64,000 bases of DNA from Protopterus annectens (lineage: Eukaryota; Chordata; Ceratodontiformes; Protopteridae). Where the stretch lies: contig NC_056725.1 of the NCBI RefSeq assembly GCF_019279795.1, positions 1,609,416,054-1,609,480,053 on the forward strand, given 5' to 3'. Position 1 is the stretch's first letter. Every line of letters begins with the position of its first letter. Positions 35,964 to 51,282 of this stretch are shown here, piece after piece. The position numbers and the translations under genes were made by a program. Below the pieces are notes generated by a model. It was not told the origin of the DNA, did not search any database, and saw only the letters and a program-made list of their open reading frames with translations.

Positions 35964-37795
35964 ACATAGGATCATAGGAACATAGGAAGTTACAAGGCTA
36001 ATGACCCTAGGACCCTTGCAAGCCTAGCCAAGTTCTACCCTTATTTCTATGTTCAGCACCAATTGCCCTTGTCCAAGAGGGACACAGGTGGAACCCTCAG
36101 GGTGAATTTATGGTTATCCATCCAATTGTCCAGATTGCATTTGAAGAAGGCCAATGAGGTGCTCTGTTTGACATGAAGTGGGAGTCCATTCCAAAGGTGC
36201 AGTAACCTCTGGGAGACAAATATGTCCCTACAGCAGGTTCTATTAATTTCACATACCAGGTTAAGGTCTTTAGAGTGAGTAACCCATGTTCCATTTGACT
36301 TGTTGATATGCAGCATTTCCAATAAAGCAGTATCAAAGATTGCCTTATATGCAAAGCACAGATTGCCTCTGAGTAGTTTGTATGAAAGAATAAAGTGACA
36401 GTGATTTCAAATGATCCACATAGGAGAGATCCTGATGACCTTTAATTTTTCTTGTGAGGAACCTTTGTGGTCTCTCCAGTTGCTGCAGGTGCTTGGAAAG
36501 GTACATACCAAAAGGGGCATTGTACTCAATTATTGGCCTGATGAGGGAAGAGTACAGAGAAGTTATGACTTATTTTTTTATTGATGCAATGCCCTTACTT
36601 ATGAGATGAGCAATATAGAATGCCCTTCTTACCACTGTGGAGACATGGTGATCAAAGGTAAGGTTGCTGTCAATCTGTGTGCCCAGGGCTCTCACCACTA
36701 AGTGCATACTTAGGGTGTTGTTATTGAAGTGGTAGTTAGCAGGAATATTACACTTACTGAAATGGATGATAATACATGTTTTTGCATTGAGTTTCAGGCT
36801 ATGACTTTGTCACCAATCATTTGTGTAAGACCCTCTTGTAGGATGTTAATATTATTTGGAGATTCTATGACCACTCCCAGTTTTTGGTCATCAGCAAGCT
36901 TTGTCAGCCACAGCCCTTTAGTTTTAACTTCTACTTCAGAGAAATAGATTCCAAACAGTAAAGGTCCCAGGACTGATCCCTATGGAACACCACAGGTCTG
37001 CTGTTGGAGGTAGATTCCCCTATTTTGACTAAATGGGTTCTATCAGTGAACCAGTTAGTGACCCATCTAATGATGTAAGGGTTAATATCTAGCTGGGTGA
37101 GTTTGTTAATGATGCCTGGGTGGGTGATAGTGTCAAAAGCCTTGGCTAAGACTAGGTAGGCTGTGTGCACAGATTTCCCCTAGTCCAGGGCCTTGGTGAC
37201 TGCCTCAAAGAAGTCCACCAGGTTTAACAGGCATGGTCTCCCTTTGACAAATCCAAACTGAGTTGGTTCATGTGTTTAGAAATTACCTATATCTTTGCTC
37301 ATAAGGTCCATGATTATTTGCCCCATAGCCTTGCAGGTAAGGTTAGTCAGGCTAATAGCTGTGTAGTTCCCAGGGTCAGTAGAAGCACCACCTTTGTGCA
37401 ATGAGATAATGGTGGCCATTTTCCATTCAGCTGGTACAAAGCCAAAGCTTAGCTTATCCCTCACCAGTGGTGTTGCTAATTCTTGTTTGAGCCCATGTAG
37501 GACACAACCTGGGATTTTATCTGGTCCCATAGATGCTGTCTTTTTGGCCTTAGAGAGGGCATTTATGACCTGCTCTTTAGAGATACAAGGTAAAGGACAG
37601 GTGATAGGGATTTCATGGTGTACGGGTGGTGGGGACAAGGGTGTGAAGTTTTCAAAGAACCTGTTAGTTAACAGGTTAACTATGTCCACAGGCTCAGTAT
37701 ATGTGGTATTATTAACTACCAGTTCAGCACAAATCTATGTCTTTCCTTTTAGTTTACAGATGTAACTAAAGAATGCCTTATGGTTGTCCTTATCA
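35964..37795 (-). mobile_element. CR1-like LINE (copy 6) inserted antisense in copy 5
   Basis: Minus strand from about 37795 to 35964. Blocks: VINALSKAKKTASMGPDKIP (about 37520-37580), GNYTAISLTNLTCKAMGQII (about 37305-37370), then HTAYLVLAKAFDTITHPGI as motif A (37115-37170), YIIRWVTNWFTDRTHLVKI (about 37030-37090), YHFNN-type linker, and the C-terminal NRTCCRDIFVSQRLLHLWNG (about 36190-36250). The 3' UTR ends in CCTATGATCCTATG-like sequence at 35967-35985. The triplet CAT lies at both junctions (35961-35963 and about 37793-37795), a possible 3-bp target duplication. Copy 5 stops and resumes exactly at these points. Confidence 0.82.
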
Positions 37796-38840
37796 TTGAC
37801 AGTAACTTGACCTTTGACCAAAACTTGTCTACTGTGGTGAGAAAATCATTTTACTTTGCACTACCTATATGTAATAGCATTATGTTCAGGTCCAAGGAGG
37901 TCATTGTTCCACTGTTCTCAGCTTTCATCAGACCAATCATTTTGTACAATGTATTCTTCAGTATGTACGTAACCAGGCAGTAGAAACAGCCTGAGAGGCC
38001 ACAGAGGTTCCTCATAAAAAGTATGCAAGGGCTAAACAAAAAGTCCTATGCGGACTGTAGCAAAGCCCTATCCCTGCACTCTGTCTTCTATAGACTTCTA
38101 AATGGTGATCTATGCCTAGCCTGCAGTGCACTCTCTGTTCCCACACTGATGGAGTTTTATGCATCTGCAAAACAAATATCATCAGAAATACCCATTTGAA
38201 GGACCTAAACCTCATGTATGATATAAAAAGGACATGATTCAGGGAAAGGTATACATTTCAAAAATTACCTCTTCTCTGGAACAGGCTTCCCATCCATGTG
38301 AAGCAAAGCTCATCACTAATCTTATTCAACTGTAATTTGGAACAGTGGATGAGAAACCACACATTTACCCTGGATTTGGCACCTATGTCCCTAATTGATA
38401 TTGGCAGTCTGTGAATGCTTGATATATGCACGCTTATATCATAACTGTAAAATTCCTTTCAGTATTGACACATCAGCAATGTTTTGGTAAATTTGGGGTA
38501 AGATTGGCTATACTTGGGCCAATAGCCTAGTAAGGTATGCACGCGTTTGGTCGGCCGGTAGATGGCCGACCGGAAAATGTTCGAAAGCAGTGCGGTGACT
38601 TCGCATAATTGCGAATGTGATTATGTCGAACCTCACAACATTCCCCCCTTTTTGACCCATGGTAGCGCTTAATTAGGTGGTAGAGTGGTTACAAATGTCG
38701 AATTCGGAATTTTTATGACATTCTGACCATTCGACACCTAGAAATTTGACATTTCGGTTCAGAAAAAACGACGTTCGGCACTTGGTCGCGCAACCAGATG
38801 CATGTATTCCACCTAGTAACTACCCATGAACCTATGAAAC
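37796..38840 (+). mobile_element. CR1-like LINE (copy 5), 3' portion
   Basis: Continues copy 5 after the antisense insertion: IDSNLTFDQNLSTVVRKSFY (about 37793-37855), KEVIVPLFSAFIRPIILYN (about 37890-37945), RLLNGDLCLAC (about 38090-38125) and the FSGTGFPSM region (about 38275). The 3' UTR (38390-38840) ends CCTATGAAACT after a 278-bp MITE inserted in it. Frames are broken by several stops. Confidence 0.8.
38534..38811. mobile_element. MITE-5 with 8-bp target duplication in a CR1 3' UTR
   Basis: CCTAGTAA occurs immediately before (38526-38533) and after (38812-38819) a 278-bp CpG-rich insertion in the 3' UTR of CR1 copy 5. The insert starts GGTATGCACGCG and ends GATGCATGTATTCCA, with weakly complementary termini. 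It contains the perfect hairpin GGTCGGCC-7 nt-GGCCGACC (about 38550-38572) and several TTCGA motifs. The 8-bp duplication suggests a hAT-type transposase. It shares its TTCGA-rich composition with MITE-4, but no long common sequence was seen. Confidence 0.75.
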
Positions 38841-42189
<3,349 letters not shown>

Positions 42190-43260
42190 GTAAGTGTTGC
42201 TGAAATTCGTCAGCCAAAAGCAGCAAAGTGTATGTACACATTTTATCTTTCTGACATTTCTAAACACTACAAACACATACCCAAATACAAATTGCCTTGC
42301 AGATTATGTCTTTCTTGACCTGCTCAAAGCTTTTAATAGAGTTTGCCACAATCTCCTATTCCATACACTGTCACAAGGATGGAAAACATCCTAACTGCCT
42401 AACATACAAAGCTATGTCAAACCCAGAGCTGTTGGACATGCTCCACTTAAAGAAATCCCAATCCCTCTGAGCTACACACTCTAGGGACCTAAACCTTGTC
42501 ACCACAATAAACAGAACATGCTGGAGGGATAGATTCCTGTCATAGAGACTTCCCATACTCTGGAACAAACTACCTATCTATATCAAACAAAGCCCCTCAT
42601 TAGCACTCTAAAAGAAAAATCTTGATGATTAGATGGGAAATAGGAAATTCACCACAGGGATTATTTCTGTGGCACTGCTCGACAGGGGCACAGGAAAATC
42701 ATTTTCTTGGGTGGCGAAAGCCAGGGTACCTTTTTGGCTAGGCTTATATAGGCCCTGGAGCCAATAGCCAAGTACCTAATGAACCTATGAACAAGTGTAT
42801 AAGAGGAAAAACTCTATAAAATGGTATAAAAGTTGCCTTTATCAAGGATTTCAGTTTATGCAGCTCTGTCATACCTACTCACCTTCCAACCAGTCACTGT
42901 AGATGTACCCCAAAAATCATTCCTCAACCTATATCTAAGTAATATATTCCTAAATGATATCCACCTAATAGCAGACAAAGAACCGTTGCTCAATATGCAG
43001 AAAACTCTACACTAATATTGTACAGGAGCAAATGAAGCTGAATTGCAAACAGTAACACACGGTTTGCTGACATAGCTTGAAATCTGGCATCCTGACAACC
43101 CTGCAAAATTTCAAGAAAAGTAAAAGAATTGTGTTACAAATGTAAAGCAGTAATAAACAAACCATTCAATTTGGTATCAGTTCTCTAAATAAGACACTAA
43201 TTGAACAAGTTCAATACAGTAAACTCCCCAGAGCTATAATAAATCATATTATGAAATTCA
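42190..43260 (+). mobile_element. L2-like LINE fragment (copy C), interrupted
   Basis: RT motif A reads YVFLDLLKAFNRVCHNLLF (42298-42360). The sequence is then broken by a CR1 3' end (42397-42792) and seems to resume with VTVDVPQKSFLNLYLSNIFL (about 42892-42955), corresponding to the VP.GS.LGPLLF block. The catalytic motif is not visible. The 5' limit and the 3' end, which lacks the typical tail, are uncertain. Confidence 0.5.
42397..42792 (+). mobile_element. CR1-like LINE 3' end (copy 7) nested in L2-like fragment
   Basis: Short plus-strand CR1 insertion: the end of ORF2 (CCCAGAGCTGTTGGACATGC, then residues like NRTCWRDRFLS and LWNKLPIYIKQSPSLAL in shifting frames, about 42400-42610) plus the complete 3' UTR. 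It ends CCTAATGAACCTATGAAC at 42775-42792. It splits the L2-like fragment. Confidence 0.75.
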
Positions 43261-43688
43261 GTAAATACAGAGACTACATAATAATCAAGACTAAAAAAAT
43301 GGAAGCAAAATCAGCAACAGTGTCACTTAACTCAAAATGATAATATAACTGATATGCACTACCACTGTCTCCAGTAAAGCTGTCATGTAATTGCTCTAGA
43401 AGATCTGAATAATTGTAGTCCAAAATCTTTACTGCTGTCACTTGTTGAAACTTCAAGGATCTACGGGCACCAATATATTACCACACAAACATATTACTAT
43501 TTTGTCTGTTTTGCATATATCCCAATGTCCTGATGTAGTATGTGGCACAAAACATGGTGACTTGAATGAAGTGCAAGGTTTGATACTATAAGCCTGCTAC
43601 TTCTAAAAGCAAACTGTCATTCATACATAACACAAATAATCCAGAAATTTACTGCTGCAGTTCAGTGTCTTCTACAAGGAGAGACAAC

Positions 43689-43690
<2 letters not shown>
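43261..43690. other. Unassigned spacer
   Basis: No recognisable feature. Confidence 0.45.

Positions 43691-43743
<53 letters not shown>
43691..43743. repeat. (GT)n microsatellite
   Basis: About 26 uninterrupted GT units. Confidence 0.95.
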
Positions 43744-43744
<1 letters not shown>

Positions 43745-44519
43745 ATCTCACATCCTGACTACTGTATGTCAACACAAACATCACTGCATACTGTAAAACG
43801 AGGAATACTCCAAGATAGTAAGACCTCAGACACTGTATTTCCTCATTCACACTTTCAAATCTGCTTCTAAGAGAGTCAGTATTATGGCTATGGAATTTTA
43901 GCGGTCACCTCTGTTAAAACCCTTTACAAGGGTAACATCAGTACTGTGATTGGCATGGATGTAAGAGATCACCAGATGATACGAATGATTCCTTCTGTAT
44001 AGAAATTAGATTCCCAGTCACCTGAGTTTTAAAAGGATTGGAAGAGTTTTTTTTTTTTTTTGATAACGGTGAAATAATAAGAAACTAATTTAAATACAAT
44101 GGAAAGAATGATGCAAAGGATGATTGAACTATTTGGTATTTGTCGGAAAATAACAAATGTTGTCTTAAAATAAGCAGGTGCCAATAATTTCTAACAGATT
44201 CTTTAAATCACAGTGTGTTTACATGCTTTCCTTTGTCACTCATCATATCATTAACCTATGGTTATGATCCCAGCAATGGACATGATGACATCAACAGAAT
44301 ATCAATGGCAGCTGATTTTAGGCAAATGCAAAATGAGGGGAATGTGAGAGCTCTTGTCAGATTGCCAGATTCTTTAGTTACAGAAAATTAGAATAGCAGT
44401 AGTTGGTTGCTTAGTTAAAATTGAAATCAAGTGGTTTGCTTTTTATGAATCCCTTTTCCTAGACTACATGGTTAGTACATCATAGTCATCACTAATATAA
44501 AAAGTTATTTTCCATTGCA
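43744..44519. other. Unassigned spacer
   Basis: No recognisable feature. Confidence 0.45.
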
Positions 44520-45990
44520 GAGCTTAATAGTAATGGTTAGGTGTCATATCAAATGCCTTTGCCAGGTCTAGGTAGGTGTTATGCACCATTTTTCCCTCAT
44601 CAATTCCCTTGGTGACCCTCTCCAAGAAATCTACCAGGTTAAGTAGGCATGACCTTCCTTTGACCAAACCAAAGTGGAATGGGTCCAGTGTTTGCATTTT
44701 GCCTATGTCTTTTTTCACCCTTTCCATGATAACTCATTTCATGGCTTTGCTTATTAAACTATCCAGACTAATTGTCTGTAGTTTCTGGGGTCAGTTAATG
44801 GCCCACCCTTGTGAAGAAGAGTGACCAATGCAGTCATCCATTCATGTGGTGTATAGTATGTTTTGATATAGTATGTTTTCAGGCTGTAGTTGAAAAGTGA
44901 CTCAAGTGGTCATGATTGGTCATGTTTCCTTCTATTTAGGAGGCGACCTGTAATGTTGAGGCTGTGTTTTTGGCATTAGGGATTGCTATCATGACCTGTT
45001 CCTTCCTAATAGTTGGAAAGTTATAATAGTAGGGATTTTGGTGGGGGAGGCAGGAGCAGAGTCTGGGGTGAAGTTAGAGATGAATTTGTCGACCAGCAGA
45101 TTTACTGTGTTTCACTGTCAGTTCAGCACACTGCTATGTTTCACCTTTTTAAGGTTTCAGACATAGCTGTAGAAGGCCTATTTTTTGTCTTTAGTAGGAG
45201 AGGCTGTCCTGACCTCATATTTGACCCTATTGCATTTAATTAGTCCTCTGACTTTCTTGTTTAGTTTTATAAGTGAGCTGTTGTCATTTTGAGAGTTGTT
45301 TTTTTTTCTGATTTTTGGCAATGTTTTTTTTTTCCTTTTGTTATATGTTATGCTAAGATTAATATTCCACTGATGTGGTTTGTTTTGGGAGGTTGCTTTG
45401 GACTTACTTATAGTACGTACATCAGCTTCTATGCAGCCATTTACATGGTTATGCAGGGTTTCTATGAATAACAGTTTGTAGTTTGCTTTAGAATAGTTCC
45501 TTACTGTTACAGGTTTGCTGGGTGTTCCATATTAATTTTTATTTTGAAGGAGATAACTTTATAATCTGATGTCATTAAAGAGGACATGACATGGAGGGTG
45601 CAGCACTCCCGCATGTTACTGAGTACTGGGAGTAGCATGTTTGAACCTTTGGTTGCAATGTGCACTATCTGGTCAAGGGCATTTGTGTTAATAAGAGGAA
45701 CGTTGTGCCTGTAAGTTAGGGGCATTTTGTGTTTCCCAGTCTAGTGAGAGGTAGGGGCAGTTTGTGTTTCCCAGATTATTGAGGGGTAGTTGAAGTCTCC
45801 CATGCATAGAGTATTTGGCCAGATGATGAGTGCCTTCAGCAGGTCTAGGTATGATTTATGGGATTCTTGGGGCATTGATGGTGGCCTATAGCTTGCATGG
45901 ATTTGGTAAGGGACTTTATCTATGGTGATTTCTTCAGAAATAATATAATGGTCCTCAGCTCCTTCTCTCACTAGAAGGAAAATGGAAGCA
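44520..45990 (-). mobile_element. CR1-like LINE (copy 8), truncated at both ends
   Basis: Minus strand. Near 45990-45740 the endonuclease part reads VPYQIHASYRPPSMPQ and LCMGDFNYPSIIW, the latter carrying the GDFN motif of APE endonucleases. A linker follows (45725-45200). Then come VKKDIGKMQTLDP, HFGLVKGRSCLLNLVDFLE (about 44620-44680) and TYLDLAKAFDMTP (about 44535-44580), where the copy stops. Everything 3' of motif A, including the 3' UTR that reverse transcription needs to begin from, is missing. Confidence 0.75.
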
Positions 45991-47207
45991 CCAATTGCAA
46001 AATGATTCTTGAAAAGCAGTTACTAAGCTCTTCAGTGATTGGTAGTCTAGTCCCAGGTGTTACAGATTTCAAAAGCAAGCTGGAAAGAAAGGAATGCAAC
46101 TCTGAATATTTTAGTATGTATATATGAGTGGGGTTACATGAAACAGCGGTTAACACAGGCTTTAAGAGTTTCATCTTTCAGTGCCCATTAGAATGTGTAG
46201 CTGAGATAAGATGGAGAGGGGCTTGCAAAGTTAAATTTAATCTAGATGTGGGCAAGTCAAAAGCCACCAAATTTAAAATCCATAGCAGGAAATGGGCAAG
46301 TGGGAGAAATGTAACGCCTACAGACTTTTCGCAATAGGAAATCAAAGCAGTAAATTATAACTGTAAAAATAGAACAAACACTGCAGAAGGCACCTCTAAA
46401 TGGCTAAAAATATTAGTGCACACCCTAAGAAAGAAAGAAAATACTTTTAGTTCCATTGCTTATTTCCTGTTTTTAAAACTCCAGCAGGGAGCCTAGTAGT
46501 TTGCTTGTAAATGATGCTCAGGCCTTATGGATAGGGGTAACATAAGGGACATGGATAGGGTTAACATAAATGTTCTGCCTATTTCTGGATTATTTGTACT
46601 TAAACTACAAAGCCAAAAACTTCATGGAAATGTAGAGTTAGGCTTCTAAAGATTCTCATCGATCAATAGCCTATTACACACTTATGAACCTATACACTGT
46701 TTTCAGCCCATATACCCTACCAATTTGATTTTAGTCAATCCTTCATATTCTTTCTAAACTGAACATGCCCAAAATAGAAAAAAAGTACAACAGCTGAAAA
46801 GATTGTCTCAGCTGCCTACCTACAAGAGGATTATAGTTTTGTCTTGGTTTAAATTATTATGCCTTCTAGCAGAGCATGCTCCTACTTGTCAGGGAGAGGG
46901 AGCAAAGCTTTCATCTTTAGCAGCCAGCCACATTGGATAAACTTAATACCCTTACTGGAGAGGAGCTGTTCCTCTCCAAGGTGCAATTTATCATCTCACC
47001 ATTATATCAGTTTGACAACTATCATCCACAGAATACCCTAGTCAAGCTTTATCCCATCCATACAAAAAGCTCCGCTATCCCACTGAATTCTTACTAGCAA
47101 TATGAAATAGGAAACTTCAGCTATCCTGGGAAAACCTCATTTTTCAGGATTAACCTGTCAGAGGAAAAATTGAATCATCTACCCAGGTCCTAAAACACAG
47201 AAAAAAA
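45991..47207. other. Unassigned sequence
   Basis: Mostly unrecognised. A segment at about 46655-46700 (CAATAGCC, then CTTATGAACCTAT) resembles the CR1 3' terminus in plus orientation and may be a very short CR1 end. Confidence 0.4.
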
Positions 47208-47485
47208 CACATCCTGCTCCAAGGCATGATGGAGAAATTAATTTATCTTTGCAAATCTTGAACCCAAGCCTTGCATTCCACTAATTATGCTTCTTTCAGC
47301 AGGACAGCAGGAGTGGGTCTGTTCACAGAAAAACACAGGAGAAAGAACCACATCCTACTCAAGGACCAGATGAAGAAAATAGCCTTTCTCCATGAACCTA
47401 CTACCCAAATCTTGCATTCCATTAACTATGCATCATTCAACAGGATAGAAGTCATGGGTCTGTTCACAACACTGGATCCTGGTAA
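47208..47485. repeat. 141-bp direct duplication
   Basis: CACATCCTGCTCCAAGG (47208) recurs as CACATCCTACTCAAGG (47349). Both copies continue with CTTGCATTCCA, TAA.TATGC and GGGTCTGTTCACA. About 80 per cent identical by eye; two copies only. Confidence 0.75.
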
Positions 47486-49830
47486 AACTGGACTGAAAAA
47501 CTTGGCCAACTGCTTATATTAGCTCAGAATCCCAATCTCCCCTTCCTGCCTGGGCACACCTCCCACATACTTAACCTGACAACTGAGGTCTCTCTTTCCT
47601 TCAGTTCCATACTTTTCCCCCAGTCTTCAATTACTTACCACTCTTAGCACCAAGTTTTAGATTGGAACCAAAACAAAGTATTCTGTTCCCAAACTTACTG
47701 TATCCATATATTGTGGACTGTACCATATAATACATCTACAGCTGGTCCTGCAACTCTTCATGTGTATTTAGATCAGCTTCTACTGTATACATAACAAGCA
47801 TAACCATGCATTTATACATATAAAGCTGATCCGTTCAGAAAAAGAACTACTTAGACAATGTATTATTAGAGACAAACAGAACAAAACTAGATAGTACAGA
47901 TAATGAGATAAGTGATTATAAGAAAAGTCTATTCGAAAAAACATTAACTGTAATTTAAAAGAACTATTTTGAAATAATAACCACATTTTTGATTAAACAA
48001 GAAACATAAAGAAACTAAGCATTGACTTTTTATTTTTTCATTTATTTTGACTATTGATTATTTATTTTTAAATGATTCCTAACAGTTTTAAACCATGGTT
48101 TTGATATTATTTATTTATTTGAAAATTATTATGGTAAAAAAATTTATTTATTGAAAAATACAGTTTAAATTTAATTAACATATTTTATTGCATAACATTC
48201 CTGAAGTTAACAAATGCATTAATAAACCTTCTTGTTATGTTCCATTCCTTCAACACACTATTAAGACTTTTGTTAGATTATGCATTAATTTATTGCTTTC
48301 ATTTGTTTAAAACCTTTAATATTTTAATAAGAACTTTATTTATGCAAAAAAGATAAGGCTTTTAAAGAAATATAGGTTAAGTTTTTTAAGGATAGGCTAT
48401 CCATTTTAAATAAACCAAGCAAGGAAAGAAAAATGGAACAGGTGGAAATATAGGTTAATGAAGAATATTATGAAAGGTTAATGAAGTGTATATGAACATG
48501 TTCATTTTTATGAATAATTGAACAATGAATGAACAGTACATTCTTTTTATAATTTGAATATTTTGTTTAGTTGAATTTATAAAATTTTAGATAATTTTTG
48601 TTTAGAATTTAATCATTTGATATGCTTTACTTAAGTTCCATCAAAATTCAAGATTTTTATAATTTGTGTCTTCCACACATGGTGGTGTCTTGGGTTGTAA
48701 TTACGTAAGGCATTTTCTTAATCCTCCATTTTATCCCTCCATTTTCTCATATATCAGTATTATTTTTCACTTTTTTGATTTATTTTAAAAATGTTTCCTT
48801 TTTTTTAGAATAATATTTGTTTTATAATAAATATGTTTTTTTTAACAGATGGATGAAATTTTACTAAACACATGTATTTTTAGTGTTTTCCATTTAGATG
48901 CAGTTATACGATTTTAGGTAACAAGAACATTTTTGAACATTCTAGAAGTTCTTATTTATTTTTTAGAGTGATATTTTTTTAATTTAATTATACATATTAC
49001 ATATTTTTTTTTATTTTAAAATTAAAAGATTTTTTAGATGAAAATAATTTTTTTATTTTGGAAATGCTCATACTTGGTGGGAATCAAAACTTGGTGGCTG
49101 TCTCCAGCAGCTCCTGCTTTCTTTGTTTGGATTTGGTGATTTTGGGAACTGGAATTTATTGATGATTTGTTTTTATTATTAAAGATTCTCTTTTTTAATA
49201 TAGACTATTGATCTGACTTTTAATATTTCTTTGATAATTAATTTCACCTTGGATTTCATCTTTCAATCTAGTTAAGTGACTTGTTGACACACACATTTGG
49301 TGGGATTATGAAGATAAAGCATTTTGAGACAAAAATTTACAGGAAAGAGACCTTATGACTAATGATGATTACACATATAATTTAGGAGGATCAGTGGACA
49401 TAATAAACATATAAGAAAGAGATTAATAGATTCAAAACATATAAAGAAACCACCAGGGATATTATAATTTTTTTCTGAATTTCACTTTATAGTTTTTGTT
49501 TATACAAAGAGGGTAATTCAACAATTTTTTATTCAATATAGGTAAAGAAGTATACAATTAACGGTTAACTCCTGCTATCTACATATATTACACAGAACAC
49601 AGAACATTTATAATAAGAGTATAGTTTATACACATTACATTAACATTGTTTTGATTTATAGATATAAAAAAGTTACAAATTAAAAAATTAATATAAATAA
49701 TTGGAAAAAAATTAAAGAATATAAAGGACATTTTCAGTTTTAGTGATTTTTTTAAGTTTTTTGTTAAAAAAAAAAAATACTCTTACTCTTATGAACAAAA
49801 CAACAACAACACAACACCGATCATCTTATA
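47486..49830. other. Very AT-rich unassigned region
   Basis: From about 47990 on, base composition shifts strongly to A+T, with long T and A runs and almost no open frames. It may include the decayed 5' part of the Penelope-like element that follows, but no RT motif is readable. Confidence 0.45.
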
Positions 49831-50480
49831 TCTTTGATAAAAAAGAAAGGCATGTTTCGATGTCAGCACTGTCATGTTTGTCGTTATATATCAGAGGACA
49901 TATACATCATTACATATATGATAGATGATAGAATCATAGAAGTTGCTTTATTTGACTGCAATACAGTGGGAGTGGTATGTGTGATGTGTGGATTTGTTTG
50001 TTGTGCCATGTGTTGTGGGATGATGACCAGAGATCTAGCAACACATAAAAGGACACAATATCTATCTATCAAAAGTCAAAGAAATCAAAATGCTTATAAA
50101 CATTCTATTGTATGTACTACACACAATAAATTTTTATTTTCAGTGTTAGAAAAATGTAAATCTGATCGGAGGGCTGGGGGGGCTTTTATATTATATTGAA
50201 CAACGGAATGTTAGGCAGGTGTAAAACTAAAATCTGATATTTTCAGGCTTATAAAAGAATTAATTAAATTAATTGTTAAATAAAATAAAAAAATAATAAG
50301 TAAACAAAAATAAAGACATAGATTTAAAGTTGTGTTTTAATGCATAAGTTTTTATTAATATTAGTATTAGCATTTGTATGCTTTTTTGGTTGTTTAAACT
50401 AATTGTTCTTTTTAATTGATTGATTTATATATGGATCAATCAGTTTCATTTTGTTTTTTGTATTCTGATGAAGTTGGCGG
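49831..50480 (+). mobile_element. Penelope-like element 3' relic with GIY-YIG domain
   Basis: A 121-codon open frame (49834-50199) starts MFRCQHCHVCRYI, resembling the zinc-finger-like CxxC..C segment before the GIY-YIG nuclease in Penelope-like elements. It continues LFDCNTVGVVCVMCGFVCC (the C.T.GVIY.. .C.C....YVG block) and MTRDLATHKR (the TTR.L..R...H block). After a shift near the G run (50175-50182), LLYYIEQRNVRQV corresponds to the late LL..RE..WI block. The GIY and YIG tyrosines are replaced by Cys, so the nuclease is presumably dead. Downstream at about 50460-50480, TATTCTGATGAAGTTGGCGG resembles the gatgaag motif often seen after Penelope-like ORFs in vertebrates. Weak but ordered similarity. 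Confidence 0.55.
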
Positions 50481-50555
50481 AAAAATTAAATCATTTTTTT
50501 TTTTATTACTGGCTTTTTGGGTTTTGTCTTCCAGCAACTTTTTGTCCTTTTTCTG

Positions 50556-50822
50556 TGGTTTATTGTGGACTGTGCAGTGGTATAGCGGTTGCATTGTTGC
50601 CTGACAGGAAGAGGTTCTCCAGTTGAATTCTCGGCTGGGGTGCCTTCTGTGTGGAGTCGGCATGTCCTCCCTGCATTCATGTGGGTTTCTGCCGGGTGCG
50701 CCGGTTTCCTCCCACATTAGAAAAACATGCATATGGAGCATTTTTCCCTAGGCCTCCACTGAAAATTTGCTTCGTTCCATGTCAGAATTTCCTGGTAAAC
50801 AAATGTGAAATAAATATCAACA
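50556..50822 (+). mobile_element. V-SINE-type SINE (SINE-A, second copy)
   Basis: Head with degraded A box (CAGTGGTATAGCGGTTGC, about 50574-50591) and B box (CCAGTTGAATTCTCGG, about 50618-50634). It continues with the conserved CTTCTGTGTGGAGTCGGCAT segment (50643-50662), the TTTCTGCCGGGTGCGCCGG and TTTCCTCCCAC blocks, then the LINE-derived tail with CCTCCACTGAAAATTTGC and TTCCTGGTAAACAAATG, ending AAATAAAT. The DIRS element begins right at its 3' end. Confidence 0.82.
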
Positions 50823-50823
50823 T

Positions 50824-50971
50824 TTAATGTTAAGTTGTCATTCTTGCCTTCATTCTTGCTGGATGGATCGGCTCCGACTCGGCCTATACTATAGCTCGAG
50901 AGCTATTTTTACCGGTTCGAGGCAGCCCTATAACCGACAATACCATGCGCTAACTCCCCAGATCTCGTTTG
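50824..50971 (+). repeat. DIRS left inverted terminal repeat
   Basis: Starts TTAATGTTAAGTTGTCATTC. From 50869 to 50971 it matches the reverse complement of the right repeat (CTATACTATAGCTC, TTTTTACCGG, GCGCTAACTCCCCAGATC). The first 45 bp pair with the internal complementary region instead. Confidence 0.9.
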
Positions 50972-51282
50972 CCGCTTCGCTGCAAGGTTGTCTTTTTTTA
51001 CCGGCTCAGGTCAGTAAAGAGATTTTTTCTATTAAACTAAATTTTCAGGTAGTTTTTCCAGTTAGTTACCCTTGTTTAGGTCCCTACTAATTGCCTTATT
51101 CATACAACCCTTGTTGTAGCCCTTCTTCCCTTCTTTAGTTAATTGTTATCTTTGGGCCTACGGGCTTTACCTTAGTTTCCCCACCCCTTACAGTGTCTGT
51201 GTGTGTGGGTTTAGTCAGTTCCCTTAACTTTTCTAATTTTGAGTGTGTGTGTGGACTGACTGTGTTTACTGTGGTTAGGACT

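Noticed and set aside
35964-38440. Head-to-head CR1 segments as a twin-priming inversion
   Set aside because: The antisense segment has its own complete 3' end and overlaps the same part of ORF2 as the sense copy, so an independent nested insertion fits better.
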